This document shows positions 1-9,507 of a stretch of DNA of 64,000 nucleotides, piece by piece (within the stretch, counting starts at the first letter, position 1; every line of letters starts with the position of its first letter). The position numbers were made by a program, and so were the translations under genes. The notes below the pieces were generated by a model. The model was not told where the DNA came from, did no database searches, and was given only the letters and a program-made list of their open reading frames with translations. The stretch lies in NCBI RefSeq assembly GCF_031846345.1, contig NZ_JAVRHX010000002.1, forward strand, positions 310,001-374,000, read 5' to 3'. This DNA comes from Glaciecola petra. GTDB taxonomy: Bacteria; Pseudomonadota; Gammaproteobacteria; Enterobacterales; Alteromonadaceae.

Positions 1-1
1 T

Positions 2-697
2 TCGCCACTTGCTCATGCAGATGAGGTCGATTTAAGAGTAACCGCGCCATTTATTAACGTGCACTCTGGACCTGCGTCTGAGTTTCCAATATTCCATGTT
101 TTGTCTGAAGGTGAAGTATTTACAGTTAAAAAAGAACGAACAGGTTGGTACAAAGTTGAGACAAAAAAAGGAATTGAGGGCTGGATAAGAGCACAAGACC
201 TAGCCCAAACACAGCTCGTGGATGGTACTGAAATTCAGGTCAATAATGGCTCTTTCGAAGACTACCTAGAACGTACTTGGGAAATTAGCGCACAAGGCGG
301 CGTGATTGATAAAACAACAGCAATATCTGTTAGCGGTACCTGGGTTTGGACTAAAAATTTAGCGGTAGAGGCGACTTTTTCGCAAGCATTAGGAAATTTT
401 GCCGACAACAAAGTGTGGTCGGTAAGAATGCGCCAAACATTCTTTCCTGATTGGCGCGTGAGTCCTTATTTAGCTTTAGGTACTGGCGAGATAAGAACAA
501 AGCCACGTTCAAATCTTGTGCAAAGTGGCGATGAAGTACGCAAGAGTAGTCACTATGAAGTTGGTATCGGCGCACAGTATTATTTTGCCTCGCAAGTTGT
601 TGTTCGTGCGGAATACCGAGGCTTATTGGCATTAACTGACCGAGATGAGCAAGAACGTCTTGATCAGTGGATGTTAGGCGTAAGCGTATTTTTTTAA
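2..697 (+). CDS. SH3-domain outer-membrane beta-barrel protein (5'-truncated by window edge)
   Basis: The reading frame is open from base 2, so the start and signal peptide lie outside the window; the first visible residues (SPLAHA then DEVDLRV) look like the end of a signal peptide. Roughly the next 65 residues resemble a bacterial SH3 domain (NVHSGPASEF, GWYKVETKKGIEGWI). The remainder alternates polar and hydrophobic residues and ends in FF, as expected of an outer-membrane barrel recognised by BAM. It probably belongs to the outer membrane beta-barrel family found beside Agl/Glt-like loci. It lies 24 bases ahead of another barrel gene and heads the operon-like block running to 10.8 kb. 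An SH3 module suggests peptidoglycan contact, which is inference. Confidence 0.75.
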   Translation, partial: SPLAHADEVDLRVTAPFINVHSGPASEFPIFHVLSEGEVFTVKKERTGWYKVETKKGIEGWIRAQDLAQTQLVDGTEIQVNNGSFEDYLERTWEISAQGGVIDKTTAISVSGTWVWTKNLAVEATFSQALGNFADNKVWSVRMRQTFFPDWRVSPYLALGTGEIRTKPRSNLVQSGDEVRKSSHYEVGIGAQYYFASQVVVRAEYRGLLALTDRDEQERLDQWMLGVSVFF

Positions 698-721
698 AAT
701 TGAGTCTTTAAAGGACATACA

Positions 722-1462
722 ATGCAAAATAACAGCGTTAAATTGATTAACGAAAAACCATTGTTGAAAGTACTTTCGTCAGATGCTTATTCATCGGCTT
801 TTTTGTCGACGGCATTGTTTTCATTGTTTGCTGCACTGGCGGTCTGTTTGCTGTTTAGTTTTTCAGGATATGCTACGGCGAACACAAGTGCGTTTGCACA
901 AGACAGCGATGATGTACAAATTGATCCGAATATTTCAAGACGTGACATAGACGAATTTGATATCGACTCTGAAAATATAGAAATTGGTGTTTATGCTGGC
1001 ATTATCAGCATTGAGGATTTTTCTTCTGATATTACCGCAGGTGCACGCTTAACATATCACGTTAATGAGAACTTATTCATAGAAGCCAATTATGCACAAG
1101 CTACAGCCGGTGAAACTAGCTTTGAAATATTGTCAGGTGGTCTACCCTTTTTGACCGAAGAACAACGAGAATATATTTATTACGATTTGTCGGTAGCATA
1201 CAACTTTAATGGCGAACTTTTTCTAACAGATTCACTGGTGTTTAATACTGATTTTTTCATCATTATTGGTGCAGGTGCAACTGATTTTGGTGGTGACGAA
1301 AGGTTTACGGCCAATGCTGGCGTGGGTTACCGCTTACTTGTTACAGATTATCTATCGGTACGATTTGATGTACGTGATTACGTCTTTAATAGCGATATCA
1401 TTGGACCAGAAAAAAGTGTTCACAATGTCGTGTTCACGTTATCAACTAGTTTCTTCTTTTAG
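722..1462 (+). CDS. Outer-membrane beta-barrel domain protein
   Basis: A 246-residue protein with a long N-terminal region whose hydrophobic stretch (about residues 28-50) looks like a signal peptide preceded by an unusually long polar leader. After an acidic linker (DSDDVQIDPNISRRDIDEFDID) it has repeated amphipathic strands (IEIGVYAGII, GARLTYHVNENLFIEANYAQ, VRFDVRDYVF) and ends in STSFFF, a typical outer-membrane barrel C-terminus. It resembles the outer membrane beta-barrel family common in Myxococcales and in Agl/Glt-like loci. It sits between another barrel and a thioredoxin gene with 13-24 base gaps, so cotranscription is likely. A long leader makes an internal start near residue 25 possible. 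Confidence 0.75.
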   Translation: MQNNSVKLINEKPLLKVLSSDAYSSAFLSTALFSLFAALAVCLLFSFSGYATANTSAFAQDSDDVQIDPNISRRDIDEFDIDSENIEIGVYAGIISIEDFSSDITAGARLTYHVNENLFIEANYAQATAGETSFEILSGGLPFLTEEQREYIYYDLSVAYNFNGELFLTDSLVFNTDFFIIIGAGATDFGGDERFTANAGVGYRLLVTDYLSVRFDVRDYVFNSDIIGPEKSVHNVVFTLSTSFFF

Positions 1463-1475
1463 TCTGGAGCCAATA

Positions 1476-2000
1476 ATGTTGCAACAAACCATAAAAACTA
1501 AACTGATTTATACCCTTACCGCCATGGTCACAATGTTCTTTTTGAGTGGCATTACTTTTGGTGCAAGTTATTTGTACGCTAGTGAGCAAGCGCCTGACTT
1601 TACTCTGAAAAGTAAAGAGAATGGCAATATTCGCTTATCTGAACAACGCGGCAATATTGTGCTGGTTAATTTTTGGGCAAGTTGGTGTGGTCCATGTCGA
1701 GCTGAGCTACCTGAGATGGAAGCTTTATACCAAGAATACCAAGATTTAGGTTTTGAAATATTAGCAGTCAATGTTGACGACGAAGAAAGTAAAGCCGACG
1801 TATTGCTAGATGATATTGAAGTCACCTTCCCTGTTTTATACGACACCGCAGGCGATGTTAGTAAGTTATACGATGTTAATGCTATGCCGACTACGGTGAT
1901 AATTGATCGCGATGGGAACCAGCGTTTACTGCATTTAGGTTACCGTGCGGGTGATGAAAAAAAATATGAAGAAGCGCTTAAGATTTTGATGAGGGAGTAA
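1476..2000 (+). CDS. TlpA/ResA-like thioredoxin, membrane-anchored or periplasmic
   Basis: The product is a thiol-disulfide oxidoreductase of the TlpA/ResA group acting in the periplasm. The N-terminus (about residues 8-30) is a signal peptide or anchor. The mature domain opens APDFTLKSKENGNIRLSEQRG, carries the catalytic WCGPC (Cys about 71 and 74) in NFWASWCGPCRAELPEME, and has the cis-proline loop AMPTTVIID. I chose ATG 1476 because it follows a GGAG box; the longer open frame from 1266 lies inside the upstream barrel gene. It is 5 bases ahead of a DUF4266 lipoprotein with a cysteine-rich tail, so that tail is a plausible substrate. Confidence 0.9.
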   Translation: MLQQTIKTKLIYTLTAMVTMFFLSGITFGASYLYASEQAPDFTLKSKENGNIRLSEQRGNIVLVNFWASWCGPCRAELPEMEALYQEYQDLGFEILAVNVDDEESKADVLLDDIEVTFPVLYDTAGDVSKLYDVNAMPTTVIIDRDGNQRLLHLGYRAGDEKKYEEALKILMRE

Positions 2001-2004
2001 CAAG

Positions 2005-2277
2005 ATGAATAGAAAAACGTATACAAAAATTGGGCTCATTTTGGCAGCTTTTACACTAGGCGGATGCAATTCGACTATCAGTGAAACGGGCGATAGCATC
2101 GCTAATTTCAAATTAGAACCTTGGGTCAAGCCATATGAACGCAGTAACTTAGCAGATCCTATAATGAGTATGGGCAGAAACCCTGTTGCTCTAGCATTTG
2201 CTAAACACGTTGCTGAATCTCGAGAGGGCGCACGTGGCGCAGACGGCGGTGCCGGCGGTGGATGTGGGTGTAATTAA
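2005..2277 (+). CDS. DUF4266 lipoprotein with C-terminal GGGCGCN tail
   Basis: A 90-residue lipoprotein: signal peptide ending in the lipobox LGGC (Cys about 21), then the conserved block WVKPYERSNLADPIM, then HVAESREGARGADGG and a terminal GGGCGCN. These are the hallmarks of DUF4266. The family has no established function; it is usually found beside DUF3570 and a TlpA-like thioredoxin, as here. The two tail cysteines separated by one glycine could bind metal or be a thiol-exchange site, which is inference. Its stop overlaps the next ATG by one base (TAATG), indicating translational coupling. Confidence 0.92.
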   Translation: MNRKTYTKIGLILAAFTLGGCNSTISETGDSIANFKLEPWVKPYERSNLADPIMSMGRNPVALAFAKHVAESREGARGADGGAGGGCGCN

Positions 2278-3449
2278 TGCATTGTAAACAGCGCGACTTA
2301 ACACATAATTCTTTAATAAAGCTATTACCTTTTATTGGGATGTTGGCTAGCTTAATTTTTGCTAGTTTTTTAAGTTACGCAAGTGTACTTCCAGAAGACC
2401 GTTCAGACGTGATGTACCATGCTTACGAAGGCGATGGGGTTAGCATAGATGGACCATCAATTTTGCTACGCAAGCAAATTGGCAATCATGTATCTGTGTC
2501 GGCAAACTATTACGCTGACACGGTTTCAGGTGCTTCTATTGACGTTCGGGCTACGGCCTCTGAATATCAAGAAGAACGCAAAGAAACCACCATTGGCACA
2601 GACTTTTTACACGAAAAATCCTTGCTCAGTTTAAGTTATACAAATAGCACCGAAAACGACTTTGTTGCAAATTCAGTTTATGTGGGATTAAGTCAATCAT
2701 TTTTTGGTGATTTAACTACGCTCACAATGTCTTATTCCAAAGGGTGGGATGAGGTGATGAAACGCGGCGACGAAAGCTTTTTTGAAGAAGCTGACAGGCA
2801 AAAGTTTGGCATTGGTGTGTCGCAAATTATGTCCAAGAGTTTGATTGTTGGTTTTAATGCTGAGCATGTATCAGACGAAGGCTATTTAAATAACCCATAC
2901 CGCAGCATTCGCTATCGAGATGCTGATAGTGACCGTGGTTTTAGTTTTACAACAGAGCTTTATCCAAATACACGCTCGTCAACGGCTTATTCAATAAATG
3001 CCAATTATTATTTACCTTACCGCGCAGCATTATATGCAGATGCTCGGATGTACAGTGATTCTTGGGGAATAGAAGCGCGTAACGGACGAATTGGTTATTT
3101 ACAGCCTTATAAGAATTTTTTGCTCGATGTTTTTGTGCGCTATTACTCACAAGAAGGTGCAGATTTTTATCGTGATTTATTTGACCGTCCAAATCAATTT
3201 AATTTCATGGCCAGAGATAAAGAAATGAGCACGTATAATGGGCTGACCGCAGGTGTTAGTTTGTCATATGAATGGAAGTTTTCTGAAACTGCTACCATCA
3301 AAAAAAGTAGTTTTCACGTTGAGGTCGATTATATGAAATTTGACTACGACAATTTTAGAGATGTTACTGCCGATGCACCTATTGGTGAAGAACCTCTTTT
3401 TGGATTTAATGCAAGTGCGTTAAAAATATACGCCTCAATATGGTACTAA
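2277..3449 (+). CDS. DUF3570 outer-membrane barrel-like protein
   Basis: A 390-residue exported protein with a signal segment at about residues 13-37 (LLPFIGMLASLIFASFLSYA), a DUF3570-like region (HAYEGDGVSIDGPSILLRKQIGNHVSVSANYYAD) and strand-rich sequence ending in KIYASIWY, an aromatic C-terminus typical of outer-membrane barrels. The predicted location is the outer membrane. It is translationally coupled to the DUF4266 lipoprotein upstream; the DUF4266/DUF3570 pairing is recurrent in proteobacteria and supports the assignment. Its function is unknown. Confidence 0.88.
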   Translation: MHCKQRDLTHNSLIKLLPFIGMLASLIFASFLSYASVLPEDRSDVMYHAYEGDGVSIDGPSILLRKQIGNHVSVSANYYADTVSGASIDVRATASEYQEERKETTIGTDFLHEKSLLSLSYTNSTENDFVANSVYVGLSQSFFGDLTTLTMSYSKGWDEVMKRGDESFFEEADRQKFGIGVSQIMSKSLIVGFNAEHVSDEGYLNNPYRSIRYRDADSDRGFSFTTELYPNTRSSTAYSINANYYLPYRAALYADARMYSDSWGIEARNGRIGYLQPYKNFLLDVFVRYYSQEGADFYRDLFDRPNQFNFMARDKEMSTYNGLTAGVSLSYEWKFSETATIKKSSFHVEVDYMKFDYDNFRDVTADAPIGEEPLFGFNASALKIYASIWY

Positions 3450-3451
3450 TT

Positions 3452-4087
3452 ATGCGCAGTCTATTTACTTTATTTTCAGTTTTATTTTTTTTAGGTGCTT
3501 TGTTAGTGCAAAACACTTTGCAAGCTCAAAGCTTGACGGAGCAGCTCGAGCAGGGCTTAGAGTTAAGCCCAAAACCCCAAACTAATGATGCAGTATCTCA
3601 ATCTTCACAGGCACTAAAACCCCTAAATGATACTGCTAGTTCATCTCAAAATTTGAGCGAGCAAATTGAAACACTAAAACAAGCCATGATTAATCTTAAT
3701 CGGGATTTATTCATTCTAGAAGAAGACCTGCTATTTCCTTCATCTACACAGGTAGCGGTTTATTTATCTATGGATGTAGGTGAGTACTTTGGCTTGGATG
3801 CGGTTGAAATACGCATCAATGGCGAAGTTAAAACATATTATTTGTATACCAACAGACAAGTTAATGCCTTGTATCGTGGTGGCGTTCAACGTTTGTATGT
3901 GGGTAACGTTGGACAGGGTGACCATGAACTAACCGCATATTTTGTTGGGATTGGCCCACAAAATCGAGAGTACAAAAGAGCCGTAAGTATCGAATTTGAT
4001 AAAGATGAAGACCCAGTTGCTATTGAGCTGAGTGTGGTTGATTCCACAGCCAAACAACAGCCTACTTTTAGTGCGACTAAACTATAA
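3452..4087 (+). CDS. Periplasmic protein of the Agl/Glt-like locus, function unknown
   Basis: The protein has about 211 residues. A signal peptide (MRSLFTLFSVLFFLGALLVQNTLQAQ) is followed by a Ser/Gln-rich linker, a short coiled coil (SEQIETLKQAMINLNRDLFILEEDLLF) and a compact domain with beta-strand character (VAVYLSMDVGEYFGLDAVEI, YRGGVQRLYVGNVGQGDHEL). I do not recognise an assigned function and see no DNA-binding motif. The start could also be ATG 3440, which overlaps the DUF3570 stop; ATG 3452 gives a cleaner signal peptide. It lies inside the operon, just ahead of two TPR/coiled-coil proteins, so a structural role in the same envelope complex is inferred. Confidence 0.8.
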   Translation: MRSLFTLFSVLFFLGALLVQNTLQAQSLTEQLEQGLELSPKPQTNDAVSQSSQALKPLNDTASSSQNLSEQIETLKQAMINLNRDLFILEEDLLFPSSTQVAVYLSMDVGEYFGLDAVEIRINGEVKTYYLYTNRQVNALYRGGVQRLYVGNVGQGDHELTAYFVGIGPQNREYKRAVSIEFDKDEDPVAIELSVVDSTAKQQPTFSATKL

Positions 4088-4108
4088 TTGTTCAAAAGGA
4101 CACTGAGC

Positions 4109-6190
4109 TTGCTTCTGTCTAATATTTTTCATTGTATTGCTAAACGACATAGAGTTTTATCTACGTCGCGGACGTGCTTTGCAAATATACCAAGTAGTAA
4201 GTGTCTATTAGCCTTAGCTTTGATATTTGGTAGTGTCCAAGCGCCGTTTGCAAAAGATGAATTAGCGACTAATTTACTTCCCACACACAAAGCCGAATTT
4301 GGCGAACTAGTGTACTTATACTTTCAAAAAGACTATCAACAAGTGCTGCAACTTACCGAAGTAGGGCTAAAACAGCATGGCTTTACGGGTATTGACAAAG
4401 CCGATACCGATCGACTCAATTTGATGCAAGGTGCTTCTCAGCTTCAACTTGGATTATATGCTAAAAGCCAAGAAAAATTTGCCTCTTTACTAAGCCAAAC
4501 GACGTCTGATTATGTGCAAGCAAAAACGTGGTTTTTTATGGCTAAAGCAGGTTTTAATAATAAACAAACGTATTTAAGCGAACAGGCTTATGCGGCTATT
4601 GCAAAAGACGATTTGAGAGATTATTTAAGTAATGAGCAATGGTTTGAGCTGCTCTATTTAACGGCTCATACTCGCATGCAAAACCAACAAGACTGGCAGA
4701 GCCTATTTGACAAAATTCCCAAGCAGAGTATTTTTGCGGCCTACTTGCTTGCCAATCATGCCACTATGCTTTTTAACCAGGGCGCCTATGAAGAGTCAAG
4801 TAATACCTTTATGCGGGCTAAGCAGGCACTCATTGCTCATCAAAATAGCGGTTTTTATATCGTAGAAGTGGCCACAGATGTCTACGACTCGATTACCTGG
4901 GCGATTACTCCTTGGCGCTGGTTCGACGAAAATGCAATTGCTCAGCAGGCCACGTTGGAAAGAGAAGAGCAGCAGCTAAGAACTGAGCAAGACGCATTGT
5001 TTGATCGCATAAATATTGGGCTGGGGCAAAGTTTATTGCAACAAGCCGATTTGGGTAATGCCATTGCAGTGATACGTAATATTGCTAGTGAAGGCGCCGA
5101 AGCGGATCAAGCTTTACTTGCTTATGGATGGGCGAACGCTAGAGAAAACCGTTGGCAAGAAGCCATGTCTGCTTGGCAATATATGCAAGAAAATACCTTG
5201 GGTTTATCTTCGTTACAAGCCAGCTATGGTTTGGCCTATGCTTACGGTCAACAAGATAATCTTGGGCGCGCATTTTTTGCTCTACAAACGACCACTGAAC
5301 AAATAGATAATACCACTAATGCCTTAGAAATTTTTTCTAGTGAAGTTAATGAAGCAACTTTTTTTGATCAATACAACGAAAGGTGGCCTGCAGAACTTGC
5401 CGATTTGAAGCTCGATTTTTTTGCTCTTTCAGGTGACTTCGATGCCAAATATTTGCTAGACGTTCGGCAACAATCTATCGAAATTTTAAAGGATATTGAA
5501 GATAAAAAGTTACGCTTGAAGCAACTCGAACAAATGCTTGATGAGCGCACGCAGTCTTTCCAGGCTCGACAACAAGAACTGTCCTTAGATCAAGCACAGG
5601 CACAATTAGATCAGGCTCAACAAAATATTGATGCTCTGCATGCATTATTGGCAGTGAGTGACGATTTTGAATCTCAGTTAATGTTAAGTAAAAGAATGGC
5701 AAGTAATGACAGTCGAGCCCACATAGAAAGACTCGACAATGCTATTGCCCGACACACTCGTTTAAAAACCGATCCAGCGCAAAAACGTCCGGTAAGGCCT
5801 CGTTATCAAACTCGCCTAGATCGCCTTGAGGGTATCTTGATATGGCAACTAATGGACAATATTGTTGCTCAAAAATGGGAACATCAAAAGCTGTTGAAAG
5901 AAGCTGAAAATGCAATGGAGATTGCGAAGGCGCAGTATCAAAATTTGCAAGCAAAAAGCCAAGCACAAGATGCCTTTAGCGCCGAACGGCAACAATTTAA
6001 AGATATGAATGAAGCCCTAAATTTGCAAAGTCAATATGCTACAGACTTATATACCAACACAACCAAGCGCTTGTCGAGCAATCTACTCGCGCTGATAGAA
6101 GAGCGTCAATCACAATTACAACAACAAGTTGTGAATACACGCCTCGCTATGTTGCGCATTCAAGATTTGACTGAGCAGGGGGCACGATAA
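4109..6190 (+). CDS. TPR/coiled-coil periplasmic protein of the Agl/Glt-like locus
   Basis: A large exported protein with a hydrophobic signal region (CLLALALIFGSVQAPFAKD), helical TPR-like repeats over the N-terminal 400 residues (ALLAYGWANARENRWQEAMSAW; ASYGLAYAYGQQDNLGRAFFAL) and long coiled coils at about 455-550 and 590-700 (EDKKLRLKQLEQMLDERTQ). There is no ATG at the 5' end. TTG 4109 has AAAAGGA 8 bases upstream and is preferred; the frame is also open from TTG 4088, directly after the previous stop, without such a box. Its TAA overlaps the next ATG by one base. TPR proteins of this kind accompany Agl/Glt-type motors; the exact equivalence is inference. Confidence 0.85.
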   Translation: MLLSNIFHCIAKRHRVLSTSRTCFANIPSSKCLLALALIFGSVQAPFAKDELATNLLPTHKAEFGELVYLYFQKDYQQVLQLTEVGLKQHGFTGIDKADTDRLNLMQGASQLQLGLYAKSQEKFASLLSQTTSDYVQAKTWFFMAKAGFNNKQTYLSEQAYAAIAKDDLRDYLSNEQWFELLYLTAHTRMQNQQDWQSLFDKIPKQSIFAAYLLANHATMLFNQGAYEESSNTFMRAKQALIAHQNSGFYIVEVATDVYDSITWAITPWRWFDENAIAQQATLEREEQQLRTEQDALFDRINIGLGQSLLQQADLGNAIAVIRNIASEGAEADQALLAYGWANARENRWQEAMSAWQYMQENTLGLSSLQASYGLAYAYGQQDNLGRAFFALQTTTEQIDNTTNALEIFSSEVNEATFFDQYNERWPAELADLKLDFFALSGDFDAKYLLDVRQQSIEILKDIEDKKLRLKQLEQMLDERTQSFQARQQELSLDQAQAQLDQAQQNIDALHALLAVSDDFESQLMLSKRMASNDSRAHIERLDNAIARHTRLKTDPAQKRPVRPRYQTRLDRLEGILIWQLMDNIVAQKWEHQKLLKEAENAMEIAKAQYQNLQAKSQAQDAFSAERQQFKDMNEALNLQSQYATDLYTNTTKRLSSNLLALIEERQSQLQQQVVNTRLAMLRIQDLTEQGAR

Positions 6191-9100
6191 TGAAAATAAT
6201 CAGCCTCATTTGCATTATATTTATTTTATCGGCTTGTGCAGTACCCAGTATCAATCTGTTCAGCGACGATACTGACGGCCTCATCAGAGATGAAAATGGC
6301 AATATTGTTAACGAATTAAGCAAAGCTGAAAAAGCGAGACGTGATGCGCTTGTCGCAGGTAAAAGTTCTCGACCTAGTTTGGCTAGTCTCGATTTGCAAC
6401 CGGCACGCATCGACGAAGTGGATATTCCAGAGTTGAGCTTAGTGGCAAAACGAGACCAATACGAAGCCTTACTTCCACTTATTAACGACCCAATACAAAA
6501 ACAACAAGTTGCTTTTCGATTAGCAGATATCAAAATGTTGATTGCTGAACAGCAATTGGAACAAGGCATTGGCCTTGAGGATAGTGCAAGTGAAGCACTT
6601 GCCAATGTAAACACAGCACAAGATTCTCTCCAAGATTTAGGCAGTGTTGGCGGTGTGTTTGCAGATGCAATTAGTGATTACAAACTAGTATTAGAACAAC
6701 ACAGTATTATCGCGCCAACTTTAGGTCTTGCACTTACGCCTGAGCAACAGGCCTTAAATCGCAAGCAAATGGACGCAATGTACCAATTGACCAGAGCACT
6801 CGATTTGTCGGCGCAGCCAGATGAAAGTGTAAAAGTGGCGAAGCAATTCCTGACAACCTTCAACATTGAACAGTTTAACGTAACACCTTATCACTTAGAG
6901 TTGTATTTCCGAATTGGTGAATACTATTTTAATCGCCAACGTTTTAGCGAAGCGGTTGGCTACTATAGCCAAGTTGTCAGTTATGGCAATGCGGGTGCTC
7001 AATATCAAACTAATTTCTATGCAATATCGGCTTATATGCTTGGTTGGAGCCACTTTAAACTTGACGATTATGCAAACGCGATGGAAGGTTTTGCGACAAT
7101 GCTCGATGCTAGTATTTCACAAATAAATCGTATCGACAGTATGAAGCTAGACGACCTCCCAATTACCAAAGGCGAACTTCGCTTAGTAAAAGATAGCATT
7201 AGAGTAATGGCATTGACCTTTTCTTATCAGGGTAACGCTGAAGCAATACAAGACTTTTTTACAGGATTTGGTAATCGAGAATACGAACAACTCATTTATA
7301 ATGAACTCGCTCAACAGCATTTAGACAATGATCGCTTCCAAGACAGCGCAGATGTGTTGGTGGCCTTTGCAAACGAATATCCAGTGCATCCGCGAGCGGT
7401 CGAATTCTATATTCGTCATATTGATGCATTTGTACTCGGTGATTTTCCGGCCCGAGTGTTATTAGCAAAAGACAGTTTTGTACAAACTTATTCATTAGGC
7501 AATTATGGCAAAGGTGTGGTCCAAAGTTTAGATACACCTATTGGCAGAGATGCTGCTCCCTACTTGCGTGAATATATAAAACAATTGGCGCAAACTGAAC
7601 ACAGTATCGCCCAAGGTATCGATGCCATTCTTGCGGCACGAGCAAATACGAGCAGTGATCAACGAGCACCAAATAGTGGTTTTGTGGGTGAGCAAATCGA
7701 TCAGGAACAAAGCGTAGGTTGGAAATTGGCCGATGCCCAAGATTTGCAAGAATTAAGTAATCAAGCGTATAGCAAAGCAAAAGACTATTATGAAAACTTT
7801 ATTGCAACTTTTTCCCCAGATCCTGAAGTAGCTGAACTACGCTTTTATTTGGGCGAAGCGCATTTTGCGCTTGCCGAATATATCCAAGCGATAGAAGTGT
7901 TTGAAACTTACGCTTATTTCGATTCGCCTAATCCAAAAGCAGTTGAAGCAGCATATGCAGCTTTACTCGCTTACGAAAATTTACCCGCTATGACCCCCAA
8001 AGAGATGGAAATGGCAACGGCGTCGACGATTAAATATCAGGTTCCTTTGTTCCCGCAGCAACTCAGCCAAGCTAGATTTATTGAAACATTTGGCGAAGAT
8101 GAACGAGCACCGGTAGTAGCATTAACCTTAATGCAGGATTTGTTTAAGCAAACAAATTATATACCGGCCCAAAAATGGGCAAAATGGTTGTTAGATGCTG
8201 CGTCAGATACTGGTTTTGCAAGTATTAGTACCGAAACGGTAACATCAGCCATGCTTGTCATGGCACATAGTCATTTTGCGATGGAAGGTTTTGCCGCAGC
8301 TGAACAAGCTTATCGAGAGTTGTTAGTGAGATTGCCCGATACTGATGAACGAAAAGTAGGTTTGAGTGACCGTTTAGCGGCTAGTTTGTATAAACAAGCT
8401 GAGAACTTATTGGTAACAGCTGGTTTAGATACAGCAACCTTGCAAACAAGAAATATTACTTCTAAAGCGCAACTAACTGATTTACAAATCGCGACACTAG
8501 AACAAGGCGTAGAATTACTGCAAAAGGTAGTTACCGATACGCCACTTAGTGAATTTAGACTAGCGGCTCATTACGACAGCGCAGTTTATTATAGCTTGCT
8601 AGAAAACTGGCCTCTAGCTATTGCCGGTTTTATTGATTTTAGAAGCCGTTATCCTGAGCACCCGCTATCGCAAGGTATTGAAGACCAGCTCTACTATGCT
8701 TACGAACAAACCCAAGATTGGCCAAAAGCGGCGGCTATCTTAATGACAAAATACAATCAAGCACCAAACACTGAAACAGGCCGACTCGCGTTATACCGCG
8801 CCGCTGAATATTATGAAAAAGCAGGCGATAGGAGCGAGTCACTTGATAAATTTAGAGCCTACGCCCACAAATATCCCCGGCCACTTGCCGATGCCAATGA
8901 AGCACGCTTTACCTTAAGTGAGTTTTACCTAGAAAGTGGTGAAGACAGTAAGCGTCGATTTTGGCTAAATAAATTGGTGCAAGCTCAAGAACAAGTCATG
9001 AATAGTGAGCCTGCGCTTAGTAGCCCACGTTCAGTTTACTTGGCATCAATGGCTGCGATGGTTTTTGCAAACGATGCCGATAATGCCTTTACCAAAATAA

Positions 9101-9507
9101 AGCTCTCTCAACCCTTAGCGCAAAGTTTGCAACGTAAACAAAGCGCGCTAAAAAAGGCGATACAAGAATACGACCGTGTCATGGCTTTTGGCAGCAAAGA
9201 ATATGTTACTGCGGCAAATTATAAATTGGCTAATTTATATTTGACCTTAGCCGACGATTTAATGAATTCTGACCGCCCTGCAGACCTATCAGCCCTTGAG
9301 TTGAGCCAATATGAAATTTTGCTTGAAGAGCAAGCTTACCCATTTGAAGAAACAGCTATTGATTTGCACGAAAATAATATCACGCGTATTCAGAGTGGTT
9401 TATATGATGATTGGATAAAACAAAGTTTTGGTGTGTTGAAAAATGTTATGCCAGGACGCTACAACAAACCAGAAATATTGGCAGAGGTAAGTTATGAAGA
9501 CTTTTAG
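6190..9507 (+). CDS. Large TPR lipoprotein of the Agl/Glt-like locus
   Basis: A 1105-residue lipoprotein: signal ending in LSAC with Cys about 16 followed by Ala, so outer-membrane retention is likely. Nearly the whole chain consists of TPR-like helical pairs (YFRIGEYYFNRQRFSEAVGYYSQVV, RFYLGEAHFALAEYIQAIEVFE, ALYRAAEYYEKAGDRSESLDKF). Such solenoids act as protein-docking scaffolds. It overlaps the upstream gene by one base and the next gene by 14 bases, so all are probably one transcript. By content and position it may play the role of a GltD/GltE-type TPR protein, but orthology cannot be settled here. Confidence 0.88.
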   Translation: MKIISLICIIFILSACAVPSINLFSDDTDGLIRDENGNIVNELSKAEKARRDALVAGKSSRPSLASLDLQPARIDEVDIPELSLVAKRDQYEALLPLINDPIQKQQVAFRLADIKMLIAEQQLEQGIGLEDSASEALANVNTAQDSLQDLGSVGGVFADAISDYKLVLEQHSIIAPTLGLALTPEQQALNRKQMDAMYQLTRALDLSAQPDESVKVAKQFLTTFNIEQFNVTPYHLELYFRIGEYYFNRQRFSEAVGYYSQVVSYGNAGAQYQTNFYAISAYMLGWSHFKLDDYANAMEGFATMLDASISQINRIDSMKLDDLPITKGELRLVKDSIRVMALTFSYQGNAEAIQDFFTGFGNREYEQLIYNELAQQHLDNDRFQDSADVLVAFANEYPVHPRAVEFYIRHIDAFVLGDFPARVLLAKDSFVQTYSLGNYGKGVVQSLDTPIGRDAAPYLREYIKQLAQTEHSIAQGIDAILAARANTSSDQRAPNSGFVGEQIDQEQSVGWKLADAQDLQELSNQAYSKAKDYYENFIATFSPDPEVAELRFYLGEAHFALAEYIQAIEVFETYAYFDSPNPKAVEAAYAALLAYENLPAMTPKEMEMATASTIKYQVPLFPQQLSQARFIETFGEDERAPVVALTLMQDLFKQTNYIPAQKWAKWLLDAASDTGFASISTETVTSAMLVMAHSHFAMEGFAAAEQAYRELLVRLPDTDERKVGLSDRLAASLYKQAENLLVTAGLDTATLQTRNITSKAQLTDLQIATLEQGVELLQKVVTDTPLSEFRLAAHYDSAVYYSLLENWPLAIAGFIDFRSRYPEHPLSQGIEDQLYYAYEQTQDWPKAAAILMTKYNQAPNTETGRLALYRAAEYYEKAGDRSESLDKFRAYAHKYPRPLADANEARFTLSEFYLESGEDSKRRFWLNKLVQAQEQVMNSEPALSSPRSVYLASMAAMVFANDADNAFTKIKLSQPLAQSLQRKQSALKKAIQEYDRVMAFGSKEYVTAANYKLANLYLTLADDLMNSDRPADLSALELSQYEILLEEQAYPFEETAIDLHENNITRIQSGLYDDWIKQSFGVLKNVMPGRYNKPEILAEVSYEDF

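Noticed and set aside
1266..1475. Longer 5' extension of the thioredoxin gene
   Set aside because: It lies inside the upstream barrel gene; ATG 1476 has a GGAG box and a normal signal peptide.
3452..4087. Transcription-factor annotation for the unknown motor-locus protein
   Set aside because: It has a signal peptide and no helix-turn-helix, so a regulator role is not supported.
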